The notes: generated by a model from the sequence alone, not told the origin. A stretch of DNA of 64,000 nt from Flavobacterium cucumis (GCF_900148835.1 NZ_FRYK01000003.1:1-64000); one strand, 5' to 3'; counted from the stretch's first letter, positions 16,528 through 26,899 are shown. Numbers and translations: made by a program.

Positions 16528-17313
16528 CTATAAATCGTAAAAAATATTCGTTACAAAAACCGCTACAAAGTCAATAATAAAAAGTAACATAGAGGTATAA
16601 ACCACCGCTGCATTCGCTGCTTTTCCTACGCCAGCCGTACCTTTTTTACAGTTGTAGCCTTTGTAGCAACCTACTAAACCAATTGCAAACCCAAAAAAGA
16701 AGGTTTTGATAGTAGCCGGTACAATATCGCTGTATTCTAAAATATTAAAAACCTGGTTGAAATATAAGGTAAACGACACATTACCTTTGATGTTTTCCAC
16801 TAAAAACGATCCGTAAATTGCAATAAAATCGCCCACGATTACTAATAGTGGCAACATCAATGTAGTCGCTAAAATTCGGGTAATAACTAAATATTTAAAA
16901 GGATTGGTTCCCGAAACTTCCATGGCATCAATTTGTTCGGTTACTTTCATGGAACCTAATTCGGCACCAATTCCTGAGCCAATTCTTCCGGCGCAAATTA
17001 AAGCGGTGATGATAGGACCAATTTCACGAATAATAGAAACACTCACCATAGATGCCATCCAAGAAACGGCACCAAATTCTTGCAACGTAGGGCGCGATTG
17101 TAGTGTAAATACCAAACCAATAATAAACCCCGTAACACTTACCAACAACAAGGAACGATTTCCGATATAAAAACATTGACGTAACAATTCTTTGAATTCG
17201 TAAGGCGGTTTCCAAAATTCTTTGAAAAAGCGTCCTGCAAAGTAGGAGAGTTCGCCCACTTCGATGAGGAAGTTTTGTAAAGCTTCAGTAAGATTGTCGA
17301 AATATTTTTTCAT
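16528..17313 (-). CDS. ABC transporter permease (MlaE family)
   Basis: A 261-aa MlaE permease with five to six membrane segments. The characteristic block is IREIGPIITALICAGRIGSG followed by the EQIDAM motif. A family member of this type forms the membrane core of the MCE lipid transporter. It is the first gene of the three-gene operon, with a perfect -7 box 20 bases upstream. The C-terminus carries the usual GKAANAAVVYTSMLLFIIDF segment. Confidence 0.93.
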   Translation of the reverse strand: MKKYFDNLTEALQNFLIEVGELSYFAGRFFKEFWKPPYEFKELLRQCFYIGNRSLLLVSVTGFIIGLVFTLQSRPTLQEFGAVSWMASMVSVSIIREIGPIITALICAGRIGSGIGAELGSMKVTEQIDAMEVSGTNPFKYLVITRILATTLMLPLLVIVGDFIAIYGSFLVENIKGNVSFTLYFNQVFNILEYSDIVPATIKTFFFGFAIGLVGCYKGYNCKKGTAGVGKAANAAVVYTSMLLFIIDFVAVFVTNIFYDL

Positions 17314-17332
17314 GAAGCATCTTAATTACAAC

Positions 17333-17340
17333 CAAATATA
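17333..17340 (-). promoter_or_regulatory. promoter -7 box of the mla operon
   Basis: On the minus strand the sequence reads TATATTTG, a perfect match to TAnnTTTG, 19 bases before the permease ATG. Confidence 0.6.
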
Positions 17341-17478
17341 GTGATTTTTAGTCAGATAAAATAGGATGTTTGTAAGAGATGTAGTAAAAAATAGGAGTTG
17401 TGGTGGACTGGGATTTGGTCTTTTTTTTTATTTTCTCAATTGAAGAGGCATAAATAGGTATAGGCTAAAATATGATCT

Positions 17479-18546
17479 TTATTTTTGTTCAAAAAGTTTT
17501 GTAAGGTGTTTTTTTAATTGTTCAGGTGATATATTTTGATCTATGATTATACCTTTTTCGTCAACTAAAATGTTTGAAGGTATGGATTGAATATTATACA
17601 TTTTAGCTACTTTTCCATCAAATTCTTCAGTTTCTATTACGTTATCCCATGTTGATTTTTCCTTTATAATTGCTTTTAACCATTTATGTTTGTCTTTATC
17701 AGCATCAAGTGAAACCGCAAGTATTTTAAAATTCTGATTTTTAAATTGGTTATAAATATTTTTAATTTCAGGCATTTGTTTTCTACATGGTTCACACCAA
17801 GAAGCCCAAAAATCAATAAATAAGATTTTACCTCTATAATTTTTAGTTTGCAATAGTTTTCCATTTTCATTTGGAAGTTCAAAGTCAGAAATGGGATTTC
17901 CAATCATTGAAATTTCTTCTTGGTATAAATTACTTTTTAAAATGTTTATTGAAGATGTATCTTGATGCGCCACATCCAGTTTTTCATACATTTTTCTCAA
18001 TTTTAAAATGTTTGCATCTGGATTCCAAGATTCACTAAGAATTAGACTAGCGCTATATTTATTTTTTGGGTTCTCAGAAATGATTTGGTTTATTTTTGAA
18101 TATTTTTTTGATTGCCAATTTTTATCTTTTTCAAATTTAGCTTGATAATTTTCGTATTCCTTTTGTAAATCAGCAGTCTTACTACCTTTTATTGATTTAA
18201 AAACAATCCAGTCTAATTCAGTTTCTCTAATCTTTTTGTTTTGAATTTCAAGAATTATAAATAGTTCGCCTTCTTCAATAAAAAAGTCTTTCTCCATAGC
18301 TGAAGTTCTTCCTTGGGTACCTATCATAGCACTTGTCATAGAAGGTATTCTTCCTTCAAATTTAAATTCATTATTTTTTACTAGACAACTATCCTTGATT
18401 GAATTATAGTTAAGATAAATATAACCAGAATAATTTCCCTCTATTCTTCCATTCAAAATAAAGACGTTAGGCCTTAATTTGTTACAACTTGAAAGTAATA
18501 TAAGAATTAATAAAGAAAATAATGCTTTTGAAAATTTGAAATGCAT
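17479..18546 (-). CDS. TlpA-like thiol oxidoreductase lipoprotein with DUF4369
   Basis: A 355-aa lipoprotein with lipobox LLSSC and lipidated Cys21. Residues about 28-120 form a DUF4369 domain (GRIEGNYSGYIYLNYN) and about 220-350 a thioredoxin fold with active site WASWCEPC. Such proteins reduce disulfides in the periplasm, for example in cytochrome c maturation, but the client here is unknown. In Bacteroidota the DUF4369-TlpA pair is common and has many paralogues. A -7 box lies 13 bases upstream. It stands alone between the mla operon and the DUF4143 ATPase. Confidence 0.85.
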   Translation of the reverse strand: MHFKFSKALFSLLILILLSSCNKLRPNVFILNGRIEGNYSGYIYLNYNSIKDSCLVKNNEFKFEGRIPSMTSAMIGTQGRTSAMEKDFFIEEGELFIILEIQNKKIRETELDWIVFKSIKGSKTADLQKEYENYQAKFEKDKNWQSKKYSKINQIISENPKNKYSASLILSESWNPDANILKLRKMYEKLDVAHQDTSSINILKSNLYQEEISMIGNPISDFELPNENGKLLQTKNYRGKILFIDFWASWCEPCRKQMPEIKNIYNQFKNQNFKILAVSLDADKDKHKWLKAIIKEKSTWDNVIETEEFDGKVAKMYNIQSIPSNILVDEKGIIIDQNISPEQLKKHLTKLFEQK

Positions 18547-18559
18547 AGTTGTTTTTCAT

Positions 18560-18567
18560 CAAATATA
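18560..18567 (-). promoter_or_regulatory. promoter -7 box of the TlpA-like gene
   Basis: Minus-strand TATATTTG, 13 bases before the ATG, gives a very short leader. Confidence 0.5.
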
Positions 18568-18610
18568 TTCATTTTACTTACAGATTTTAATTGTTTAACT
18601 TTTTATCAAC

Positions 18611-18643
18611 AAAAAATCCGACCTACTTTTACAAATCGGATTT
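18611..18643 (-). terminator. terminator copy A, behind the DUF4143 ATPase gene
   Basis: Read on the minus strand it is an 8-bp stem (AAATCCGA / TCGGATTT) followed by a T run. It matches terminator copy B at 19994-20026 at 31 of 33 positions, forming direct repeats that bracket the ATPase gene. Confidence 0.75.
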
Positions 18644-18667
18644 TATATTTAGCGATAAAGAAATGTC

Positions 18668-19906
18668 TTATATGTTTTCGTTCGAATTTAAGAGCCAATT
18701 AAAAACATTGAGATGAATTATACCACTTCTGCTCTGAGTAAAATCATCAGTTGTAAGGAGAAATTTTGGATAGTTATCCTTAATTTTTTCTAATGAACTA
18801 AATTCTCGTTCTATTGTTTTATCACTAGTTATTTGCCATGCTACTTGATAATATGCAATTGCTCCTGTTTTTGTTTTACATACAAAATCAACTTCACTGT
18901 TTCTGGTTGTGCCAGTCCAAATTTTATTTCCTCTTCGAAGTAGTTCTAAATACACTATGTTTTCTAAAATGTGTCCTCTTTCTGTTGTCCGTTCTTTACC
19001 AACCAATATATTCAGAAGTCCCATATCTACTAAATAATATTTTTCTTGTGTAGCGAGTTGTTTTCTCCCTTTTAAGTCAAATCTATTTACTTTATAAAAT
19101 ACAAAACTTCCTACCAAATAATCTATATATTTTTCCACAGTTGCGTGATGGATACTTTGTCCGTCTTGCTTTAAAGTAGTTGATATGTTGTTAGGCGATA
19201 ATGCGTTACCAATATTTGATGCTACAAATTTTAAAATATTTTCAAATGCTCTTTTATCATTAATTTTATGGCGCTGGGTAATGTCTTTTTCAACAATAGT
19301 TTTATAAATTGCTTCTAAATATTCATAAATTTTGTCAAATCCAGCATCACGAAGTTCTATTCCTTTTGGTAGCGATGTTTCATTTATATAATCAAAAAAT
19401 AAAGTCTCATAATTCAAATACTTATTTTTTGTATCAATATTTCTTGCTGTTAAATATTCATTAAAAGAAAATGGTAATATAGAAATTTCTATATAACGAC
19501 CACTTAATAAAGTGGCTAATTCGCTACTTAACAAATAGGCGTTAGAACCTGTAATGTAAACATCAACATTTTGTGTTGCAAAAAGGCCATCTACTAATTT
19601 TTCAAATGATGGGATATTCTGAACTTCGTCTAAGAAAATATAATTTGGTTTGTTTTCTACAAGTTTCGTTTTAATTTCAAAGTATATTGTGTCCCAACTT
19701 TTATTGACATAATTTTCAGGTAACTCAAAATTGTAAAATTGAATTTGTTTTTGTTCAATTCCTTTTTTTAAAAGTTGTTCTCTGTATAGTTCCAATAAAG
19801 TAGATTTACCAGATCTTCTCAAGCCACTAACAACTTTGATAAGATCTTTATCTTTGTATGAAAATAATTTATCTATGTATTCTTTTCGATTTGTATAATT
19901 TTCCAT
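18668..19906 (-). CDS. AAA ATPase with DUF4143 (AAA_14 family)
   Basis: A 412-aa ATPase. Walker A is GLRRSGKSTLLE (about 26-37), Walker B is PNYIFLDEVQNIPS, and an arginine-rich ALLSGRYIEISILPFSFNEY follows. The C-terminal DUF4143 (about 205-380) ends with a nuclease-like strand pair EVDFVCKT...YYQVAW. The family is widespread and often mobile in Bacteroidota and archaea, and its function is not known. It is bracketed by two near-identical 33-base terminator copies and preceded by a 16-bp inverted repeat, so it looks like a late insertion. A -7 box sits only 4 bases before the ATG, implying a leaderless mRNA. Confidence 0.85.
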   Translation of the reverse strand: MENYTNRKEYIDKLFSYKDKDLIKVVSGLRRSGKSTLLELYREQLLKKGIEQKQIQFYNFELPENYVNKSWDTIYFEIKTKLVENKPNYIFLDEVQNIPSFEKLVDGLFATQNVDVYITGSNAYLLSSELATLLSGRYIEISILPFSFNEYLTARNIDTKNKYLNYETLFFDYINETSLPKGIELRDAGFDKIYEYLEAIYKTIVEKDITQRHKINDKRAFENILKFVASNIGNALSPNNISTTLKQDGQSIHHATVEKYIDYLVGSFVFYKVNRFDLKGRKQLATQEKYYLVDMGLLNILVGKERTTERGHILENIVYLELLRRGNKIWTGTTRNSEVDFVCKTKTGAIAYYQVAWQITSDKTIEREFSSLEKIKDNYPKFLLTTDDFTQSRSGIIHLNVFNWLLNSNENI

Positions 19907-19910
19907 ATTT

Positions 19911-19918
19911 CAAAGATA
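19911..19918 (-). promoter_or_regulatory. promoter -7 box of the DUF4143 ATPase gene
   Basis: Minus-strand TATCTTTG is a perfect -7 match, ending 4 bases before the ATG. With initiation 5-7 bases downstream the transcript would have almost no leader. Confidence 0.5.
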
Positions 19919-19924
19919 GTAATT

Positions 19925-19963
19925 AATTATCGAAACTTGTAAAAAAAACAAATTTCGATAATT
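19925..19963. promoter_or_regulatory. inverted repeat upstream of the DUF4143 ATPase promoter
   Basis: Two 16-base arms (AATTATCGAAACTTGT at 19925-19940 and ACAAATTTCGATAATT at 19948-19963) match at 15 of 16 positions around seven As. It covers the region upstream of the -7 box and could be an operator. A terminator role is unlikely because it lies before the gene. Confidence 0.6.
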
Positions 19964-19993
19964 TATTATTTTGGTAATTGATTTTCAATGATT

Positions 19994-20026
19994 AAAAAAT
20001 CCGATCTGCTTTTACAAATCGGATTT
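19994..20026 (-). terminator. terminator copy B, behind the RimB-RimK gene
   Basis: Minus-strand stem AAATCCGAT / ATCGGATTT with a T run, 23 bases after the stop of the ligase gene. It is the probable parent of copy A. Confidence 0.8.
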
Positions 20027-20049
20027 ATGTATTTGGTATTTTCTTTTGT

Positions 20050-21417
20050 CTATTTCCACTTAAAGTTTTTCTCAATTGCTTTAATCATTTCGCCAGCAAT
20101 GTCTTTTTGCGTAGCGCCCTCGATTCCTTCTAAACCTGGTGAAGAATTTACCTCTAACAATAAGGGCCCTTTAGAGGAACGAATAATATCAACTCCCGCT
20201 ACTTTCAAGTTCATCGCTTTTGCAGCCTTTATGGCAATTTTCTTTTCCTCCGAAGTGATTTTGACTACAGAAGCAGTGCCTCCCATGTGAATGTTGGCTC
20301 TAAATTCACCCGGAGCTGCTTCTCTTTGCATGGCAGCTACTACTTTTCCGTCTACCACAAAAAGACGTAAGTCTTTCCCGTTTGCCTCTTTGATAAATTC
20401 TTGAACTAAGATGTTGGCATTCAAACTCTTGAATGCATTAATAACCGACTCAGCAGCTTTTTTTGTTTCTGCCAAAACGACACCTTTTCCTTGTGTGCCT
20501 TCTAATAACTTCACAATCAATGGTGAACCCCCAACCATTTTGATCAAATCATCTGTATCTAAAGGGGAATTGGCAAAACCGGTAGTAGGAATATCAACAC
20601 CATGATTTAAAAGCAATTGCAATGAGAATAATTTATCTCTCGATTGGGTGATAGCTGAAGCATTGTTTAAAGCAAATACTTTTAACGCTTCAAACTGTCG
20701 CGTAAGCGCACAGCCATAATAAGTCATACTTGGGCGAATTCTCGGAATTACAGCATCAAAATCATTCAAGACTTTTCCGCCACGATAATGAATTTCCGGA
20801 TTTGTCGCATCCAATTTCATGTAGCAATATTTTAAATTTAAGAAGTGCATTTCATGACCTCTCAATTCTCCTGCTTCTAGTATACGTTTGTTACTGTACA
20901 ATTCAGGATTGCTAGCTAACAATCCTATTCTTAATCCTTTTTTTGTTTCGCTACTTGCGTAGTAATATTCTTTAAGTTTTTCAGTAGTGGGTTGGCCTAA
21001 TAAATAACGTTTTTCAGGGTCAACTAAAATGCGTCCCGACATGGCTTCACGACCTAATAACATTCGGAAACCCATAGAATCTCTATTGGTTAGAGTAACT
21101 TCAATTTCCCATGTTTTTTCTCCTATTTCTAGTTTGGTTTTGATTACATAGCGTTGTTCTCTAAAACCACTAGAACTTTTTACGACTCTTTTATCGACTA
21201 GAGGTGCCTCGCAATGAATTACGGCTTTAACGTTATTTTGTATGGGATTGATGTCAAATTTCACCCACTTTTCACTGTTTTTTTCAAATGTAACGATGTT
21301 AACAGCATGTAAAGCAGAAGTTTTAGCCCCTGAGTCTACACGTGCCTTAATGGTTGGAATTCCTAAACTAGGAAAGGAGCACCATTCTTCGCTACCCACG
21401 ATAACTTTGTCTTGCAT
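20050..21417 (-). CDS. RimB-RimK fusion: retropepsin-like protease plus alpha-L-glutamate ligase
   Basis: A 455-aa protein of two parts. Residues 1-140 are a retropepsin-like aspartic protease domain of the RimB type, with the active-site motif [11 protein letters not shown] (Asp28). Residues 150-455 are an ATP-grasp ligase of the RimK family ([16 protein letters not shown]; metal-binding [16 protein letters not shown] and [15 protein letters not shown]). RimK adds glutamates to ribosomal protein S6, and RimB removes them in Pseudomonas. Here both activities appear on one chain. Whether S6 is the substrate is inferred. A TAGTTTTA box at 21435-21442 is a possible promoter. Confidence 0.88.
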   Translation of the reverse strand: MQDKVIVGSEEWCSFPSLGIPTIKARVDSGAKTSALHAVNIVTFEKNSEKWVKFDINPIQNNVKAVIHCEAPLVDKRVVKSSSGFREQRYVIKTKLEIGEKTWEIEVTLTNRDSMGFRMLLGREAMSGRILVDPEKRYLLGQPTTEKLKEYYYASSETKKGLRIGLLASNPELYSNKRILEAGELRGHEMHFLNLKYCYMKLDATNPEIHYRGGKVLNDFDAVIPRIRPSMTYYGCALTRQFEALKVFALNNASAITQSRDKLFSLQLLLNHGVDIPTTGFANSPLDTDDLIKMVGGSPLIVKLLEGTQGKGVVLAETKKAAESVINAFKSLNANILVQEFIKEANGKDLRLFVVDGKVVAAMQREAAPGEFRANIHMGGTASVVKITSEEKKIAIKAAKAMNLKVAGVDIIRSSKGPLLLEVNSSPGLEGIEGATQKDIAGEMIKAIEKNFKWK

Positions 21418-21494
21418 ATTTTAATTGAGAATTATAAAACTAATGTAGTACTTTTTTTAATACAAATACAAAATCACTAGATAAAAAAACCAAG

Positions 21495-24044
21495 CTATGC
21501 GCTTGGTTCTTCTAATTTTTTGATTTCTATTTTGAGTTCTTGTGCGGTTTCATCTAGGTCCATGAAAATTTGATCTCCTTCATGAATTTTGTGTGTGATG
21601 ATTTCTTCTGCTAGTGCATCTTCCACATATTTCTGAATGGCTCTTTTTAGCGGTCGTGCACCAAATTGTTTATCAAACCCTTTTTCAGCTATGTAATCTT
21701 TTGCTGCTTCGGATAGTTTTAATGTATAACCTAAGTCTTTAACTCTTAAATATAATTTATCCATTTCAATATCGATGATTTTATCAATATCGTGTTTTTC
21801 TAGAGCATTGAAAACGATTACATCATCAATACGATTTAAGAATTCAGGAGCAAATGCTTTTTTCAGAGCGTTTTCAATAATTCCTTTTGAGTGTTCTTCC
21901 GTCTGTGCTTGTTTTGCAGCAGTTCCAAATCCAACTCCCGTACCAAAATCTTTCAATTGACGCGCTCCAACGTTAGAGGTCATAATGATAATCGTATTTC
22001 TAAAGTCGATTTTGCGACCTAAGCTATCCGTTAAATGACCGTCATCTAAAACTTGAAGCATCATGTTGAATACATCGGGATGTGCTTTTTCGACTTCGTC
22101 TAAAAGTACAACGCAATAAGGTTTTCTTCTAACTTTTTCGGTTAATTGTCCTCCTTCTTCGTAACCAACATAACCTGGAGGCGCTCCCACCAAACGTGAG
22201 ATTGCAAATTTCTCCATGTATTCACTCATGTCAATACGAACTAAGGCATCTTCAGAGTCGAACAATTCTTTTGCAATTACTTTTGCTAATTGTGTTTTTC
22301 CAACACCCGTTTGTCCTAAGAAAATAAAGGAACCAATTGGTTTGTTTGGGTCTTTTAATCCAGCACGATTTCTTTGGATGGATTTAGCAATTTTTAAAAC
22401 CGCTTCATCTTGACCAATTACTTTACCTTTGATTAATTCTGGTAAATGTGCGAGTTTATTGCTTTCTGTTTGTGCAATACGATTTACTGGAATTCCAGTC
22501 ATCATTGAAACCACATCGGCTACATTGTCTTCAGTAACGGTTACTTTGTTGTTTTTAGAATCTTCTTCCCATTGTTCTTGGGCAATAGCCAAATCTTTTT
22601 CGATGCGTTTTTCATCATCGCGAAGTTTGGCTGCTTCTTCGTATTTCTGTTTTTTTACAACGGTGTTTTTAAGTTCCCGAACTTCTTCTAATTTCTTTTC
22701 TAATTCCAGAATTTGTTTTGGGACATCGATATTAATGATATGAACACGAGAACCAGCTTCGTCTAAAGCATCAATTGCTTTGTCTGGAAGAAAACGGTCT
22801 GTCATGTATCGGTTTGTTAATTTTACACAAGCTTCAATAGCTTCTGGAGTATAAATTACATTGTGATGATCTTCGTATTTTGGTTTGATGTTATTTAAGA
22901 TCGTAATGGTTTCTTCAACAGATGTTGGTTCTACAATCACCTTTTGGAAACGTCTTTCTAGTGCGCCATCTTTTTCGATGTATTGGCGATACTCGTCGAG
23001 AGTTGTTGCTCCTACACATTGAATTTCACCTCTGGCTAATGCTGGTTTGAACATGTTAGAAGCATCAAGCGAACCCGTTGCGCCACCCGCACCTACAATC
23101 GTGTGAATCTCATCTATGAATAAGATGATATCGTCGTTTTTCTCCAATTCATTCATAACCGCTTTCATTCGCTCTTCGAATTGTCCGCGGTATTTGGTGC
23201 CAGCCACTAAACTTGCTAAATCAAGTGTCACAACACGTTTGTTGAATAAGTTACGAGATACTTTTTTCTTGATGATACGTAAAGCCAAACCTTCTGCTAT
23301 AGCTGATTTACCTACTCCAGGTTCTCCAATTAAGAGCGGGTTATTTTTCTTTCTACGGCTTAAGATTTGGGAAACACGTTCGATTTCTTTTTCACGTCCT
23401 ACAACAGGATCTAATTTTCCTTCTTCAGCCATTTCTGTTAAATCACGACCAAAATTATCTAAAACAGGGGTTTTGGATTTTTTATTGGTTTTGTTTCCCG
23501 AAGTTGGATTATTAAAACCGCTGTCTTTTAAACTGTCATCTTGTCCGGAGTCGTCATTAAATGACTCTGCTCTTGGCAAATTTTCTAAATAATCGTCTTC
23601 GTTTGTCATCATGGCTGTATATTGTTCTTTAACGGTTTCGTAATCGATTTTGATTTTGTTCAATAATTTGGTTGTAGGGTCATTTTCATTGCGTAAAATA
23701 CACAACAACAAATGTGCAGTACTAATTTCGGAGTTATTAAAAAGTTTTGCTTCCAAGAAAGTAGTCTTCAATGCACGCTCGGCTTGACGTGTAAGGTGCA
23801 AGTTTTTTTTATCAATATTTTGAATGCTATTAGGATTGGCAGGGCTTAAGATTTCAACTTTTTTTCTTAGATGCGATAAATCAACAGCTAAATTATTTAA
23901 AATATTGATTGCTTTTCCGTTGCCATCTCTTAGTATCCCAAGCATTAAATGTTCTGTACCAATAAAGTCGTGACCTAGCCGAAGCGCTTCTTCTTTGCTG
24001 TAGGTGATTACGTCTTTAACTCGTGGTGAAAAATTATCGTCCAT
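21495..24044 (-). CDS. clpC: ATP-dependent Clp protease ATP-binding subunit ClpC
   Basis: An 849-aa HSP100 unfoldase that feeds ClpP. Order: two Clp-N repeats (5-145), an acidic linker (150-190), AAA1 with Walker A GEPGVGKS, a UVR-type M segment (about 430-470, KQKYEEAAKLRDDEKR), and AAA2 with GQTGVGKT, ending in the C-terminal ClpB_D2-small domain. The start is MDDNFSPRVKDVITYS at 24044; a longer reading frame adds 16 non-conserved residues and crosses the likely -7 box TACTTTTA. No ctsR/mcsAB operon is present. Divergent from gyrA. Confidence 0.95.
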   Translation of the reverse strand: MDDNFSPRVKDVITYSKEEALRLGHDFIGTEHLMLGILRDGNGKAINILNNLAVDLSHLRKKVEILSPANPNSIQNIDKKNLHLTRQAERALKTTFLEAKLFNNSEISTAHLLLCILRNENDPTTKLLNKIKIDYETVKEQYTAMMTNEDDYLENLPRAESFNDDSGQDDSLKDSGFNNPTSGNKTNKKSKTPVLDNFGRDLTEMAEEGKLDPVVGREKEIERVSQILSRRKKNNPLLIGEPGVGKSAIAEGLALRIIKKKVSRNLFNKRVVTLDLASLVAGTKYRGQFEERMKAVMNELEKNDDIILFIDEIHTIVGAGGATGSLDASNMFKPALARGEIQCVGATTLDEYRQYIEKDGALERRFQKVIVEPTSVEETITILNNIKPKYEDHHNVIYTPEAIEACVKLTNRYMTDRFLPDKAIDALDEAGSRVHIINIDVPKQILELEKKLEEVRELKNTVVKKQKYEEAAKLRDDEKRIEKDLAIAQEQWEEDSKNNKVTVTEDNVADVVSMMTGIPVNRIAQTESNKLAHLPELIKGKVIGQDEAVLKIAKSIQRNRAGLKDPNKPIGSFIFLGQTGVGKTQLAKVIAKELFDSEDALVRIDMSEYMEKFAISRLVGAPPGYVGYEEGGQLTEKVRRKPYCVVLLDEVEKAHPDVFNMMLQVLDDGHLTDSLGRKIDFRNTIIIMTSNVGARQLKDFGTGVGFGTAAKQAQTEEHSKGIIENALKKAFAPEFLNRIDDVIVFNALEKHDIDKIIDIEMDKLYLRVKDLGYTLKLSEAAKDYIAEKGFDKQFGARPLKRAIQKYVEDALAEEIITHKIHEGDQIFMDLDETAQELKIEIKKLEEPSA

Positions 24045-24250
24045 AGCATTAGTAATATTAGTAAAAGTACAAAATTTTATAAGAAAGTGCAAAAATCATA
24101 CCTTACACTTGAAGTTGATTGCTAAATGACAAAAAATATTTGAGAAAAGAAAGAAATTGCATTAGGATTTATTATCAATCTGTAAATAAAATTGTTAATA
24201 AAAAGTAGAAATAAGTTAGTTTAAAACACTATTAAAATCTCAAAAAGCCG

Positions 24251-24258
24251 TATATTGG
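24251..24258 (+). promoter_or_regulatory. promoter -7-like box of gyrA
   Basis: TATATTGG matches TAnnTTTG with one change, 41 bases upstream of the gyrA ATG. Confidence 0.4.
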
Positions 24259-24298
24259 CACGTTTTAGTACTAATAGATAATTTTAATATAAATACTT

Positions 24299-26842
24299 AT
24301 GTCAGAAGGAGAAAAGTTAATTCCTATTAACATTGAGGATGAAATGAAATCAGCTTACATCGATTATTCGATGTCAGTTATTGTGTCAAGAGCACTTCCT
24401 GATGTTAGAGATGGTTTAAAGCCTGTACACCGAAGAGTTTTATTCGGGATGTATGAATTAGGAGTTCTTTCGAACAGGGCACACAAAAAGTCTGCTAGAA
24501 TTGTTGGAGAAGTTTTAGGTAAATATCACCCACATGGGGATACTTCAGTATATGATGCAATGGTGCGTATGGCTCAAGAGTGGAGCTTGCGTTACTTGAT
24601 GGTGGATGGTCAAGGTAACTTTGGGTCTGTTGATGGCGATAGTCCAGCAGCTATGCGTTATACTGAAGCCAGAATGAAGAAGATTTCAGAGGAAATGTTG
24701 GCAGATATTGATAAAGAAACAGTTGATTTTCAATTGAATTTTGACGACACTTTGCAAGAACCAACGGTTATGCCTACTAAAGTTCCTACTTTATTAATTA
24801 ATGGGGCTTCGGGTATTGCGGTTGGTATGGCAACTAACATGGCGCCTCACAATCTAACAGAAGTAATTGATGGAACGTTAGCTTACATCGATAATAATGA
24901 TATTGAGATAGACGAATTAATCAATTACGTTAAAGCTCCTGATTTTCCAACTGGAGGAATTATTTATGGTTATGAAGGTGTAAGAGAAGCCTTCAAAACG
25001 GGAAGAGGACGTATTGTTATGCGTGCTAAAGTAGGTTTTGAAGAGGTAAATGGAAAAGAAGCAATTATTGTAACAGAGATTCCTTACCAAGTGAATAAGG
25101 CAAATATGATTAAGCATACGGCCGACTTGGTTAATGAGAAAAAAATTGAGGGTATTTCTAATATTCGTGATGAATCGGATAGAAATGGAATGCGAGTGGT
25201 ATATGAATTGAAACGCGATGCCGTTCCGAATGTAGTTTTGAATACGTTATACAAGTATACGCAATTGCAATCTTCTTTTAGTGTTAATAATATTGCGTTG
25301 GTGAATGGTCGTCCTCAAATGTTAAATCTTAAAGATTTGATTTATCATTTTGTGGAGCATCGTCATGATGTAGTGGTTCGTAGAGCCCAATTTGATTTAA
25401 GAAAAGCAGAAGAAAGAGCACATATCTTAGAAGGTTTGATTATTGCATCGGATAATATTGATGAGGTTATCAAAATTATTAGAGCATCTAAAGATGGCGA
25501 TGAGGCAAGAACCAAATTGATTGAGCGTTTCAAGTTATCAGAAATTCAAGCTCGTGCTATTGTTGAAATGCGTTTGAGACAATTAACTGGTCTTGAACAA
25601 GATAAATTACGCGCAGAATATGAGGAAATAATGAAATTGATTTCCTACTTAAAAGAATTACTTGCAAGTAAAGAAATGAGAATGCAAGTAATCAAAGATG
25701 AATTGGTTGAAATTCGTGATAAATATGGTGATGCGCGTCGTTCACAAATTGAATATTCGGGAGGTGATGTGAGTATAGAAGATTTGATTGCGGATGAAAG
25801 TGTTGTAATTACGATTTCTCATGCAGGATATATCAAACGTACTTCTTTATCAGAATATAAAACTCAAAATAGAGGTGGAGTTGGGCAAAAATCAGCAGGA
25901 ACAAGAGATCAAGATTTCTTAGAGCATTTATTTGTAGCAACCAATCATCAATATTTAATGTTCTTTACTCAAAAAGGAAAATGTTATTGGATGCGTGTTT
26001 ATGAAATTCCGGAAGGAACGAAAGTAAGTAAAGGACGTGCTATTCAAAACTTGATTAATATTGAAAGTGATGATAAGGTGAAAGCCTTTATTTGTACACA
26101 AGACTTAAAAGACCAAGACTATATCAATAGTCACTATGTGATTATGGCTACGAAACAAGGTCAAGTTAAGAAAACATCTTTAGAACAATATTCACGTCCA
26201 CGTCAAAATGGAATTAATGCCATAACCATTAAGGAGGACGATGAATTGATCGAAGCAAAATTAACTACTGGAAACAGTCAGGTTTTATTAGCGGTTAAAT
26301 CAGGAAAACTAGTTCGTTTTGAAGAAGAGAAGACCCGTCCGATGGGAAGAACAGCTTCTGGTGTTAGAGGTATTACTCTTGCCGATGATAAAGATGAAGT
26401 TATTGGAATGGTATCTATCGATAAAGATCATATTGCTGATTCTCAAATATTGGTTGTGACCGAAAACGGTTATGGAAAGCGTACTAAGTTGGTAGATGAA
26501 GATGGTGAAGATGTGTATCGTATTACAAACCGAGGTGGAAAAGGTGTGAAAACCCTTAATATTACAGAAAAAACAGGTGCTTTAATTGCTATAAATAATG
26601 TTACTGATGCTGATGATTTGATGATTATCAATAAATCGGGATTAACAATACGAATGATGGTTTCTGATTTAAGAGTAATGGGAAGAGCAACACAAGGTGT
26701 TCGACTTATTAATATTAAAGGGAATGACTCTATTGCGGCAGTTACTAAAGTACTTCGTGAAGATGAAGAAACAGACCTTGATGAGAAAGGAGGTGCTACT
26801 GATGCTGAAATTGGCACAGATGTTGCACCATCAGAAGAATAA
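24299..26842 (+). CDS. gyrA: DNA gyrase subunit A
   Basis: An 847-aa gyrase A subunit that with GyrB introduces negative supercoils. The catalytic Tyr121 lies in AAMRYTEAR. The quinolone region reads [17 protein letters not shown], with Thr82 and Asp86 at the positions usually mutated in resistance, the form I recall as wild type for fish-pathogenic flavobacteria. The C-terminal beta-pinwheel carries the GyrA box-like segment [12 protein letters not shown]. The acidic C-terminal tail [14 protein letters not shown] is species-variable. A hairpin at 26853 ends the gene. Confidence 0.97.
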   Translation: MSEGEKLIPINIEDEMKSAYIDYSMSVIVSRALPDVRDGLKPVHRRVLFGMYELGVLSNRAHKKSARIVGEVLGKYHPHGDTSVYDAMVRMAQEWSLRYLMVDGQGNFGSVDGDSPAAMRYTEARMKKISEEMLADIDKETVDFQLNFDDTLQEPTVMPTKVPTLLINGASGIAVGMATNMAPHNLTEVIDGTLAYIDNNDIEIDELINYVKAPDFPTGGIIYGYEGVREAFKTGRGRIVMRAKVGFEEVNGKEAIIVTEIPYQVNKANMIKHTADLVNEKKIEGISNIRDESDRNGMRVVYELKRDAVPNVVLNTLYKYTQLQSSFSVNNIALVNGRPQMLNLKDLIYHFVEHRHDVVVRRAQFDLRKAEERAHILEGLIIASDNIDEVIKIIRASKDGDEARTKLIERFKLSEIQARAIVEMRLRQLTGLEQDKLRAEYEEIMKLISYLKELLASKEMRMQVIKDELVEIRDKYGDARRSQIEYSGGDVSIEDLIADESVVITISHAGYIKRTSLSEYKTQNRGGVGQKSAGTRDQDFLEHLFVATNHQYLMFFTQKGKCYWMRVYEIPEGTKVSKGRAIQNLINIESDDKVKAFICTQDLKDQDYINSHYVIMATKQGQVKKTSLEQYSRPRQNGINAITIKEDDELIEAKLTTGNSQVLLAVKSGKLVRFEEEKTRPMGRTASGVRGITLADDKDEVIGMVSIDKDHIADSQILVVTENGYGKRTKLVDEDGEDVYRITNRGGKGVKTLNITEKTGALIAINNVTDADDLMIINKSGLTIRMMVSDLRVMGRATQGVRLINIKGNDSIAAVTKVLREDEETDLDEKGGATDAEIGTDVAPSEE

Positions 26843-26852
26843 AATTTATAAG

Positions 26853-26876
26853 AGCCCAATTTACTTTGGGCTTTTG
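26853..26876 (+). terminator. terminator of gyrA
   Basis: A 7-bp stem AGCCCAA / TTGGGCT with a 6-base loop and TTTTG after it. The following gene begins 24 bases on, so some read-through is possible. Confidence 0.55.
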
Positions 26877-26899
26877 TTTAACCAAAGTTTTAAAAAGAT

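Noticed and set aside
23116..23592. Long plus-strand reading frame inside clpC
   Set aside because: Antisense shadow of conserved AAA+ sequence.
24299..26842. Quinolone-resistance mutation at GyrA residue 82
   Set aside because: Thr at this place appears to be the normal residue in flavobacteria, so it gives no evidence of resistance.
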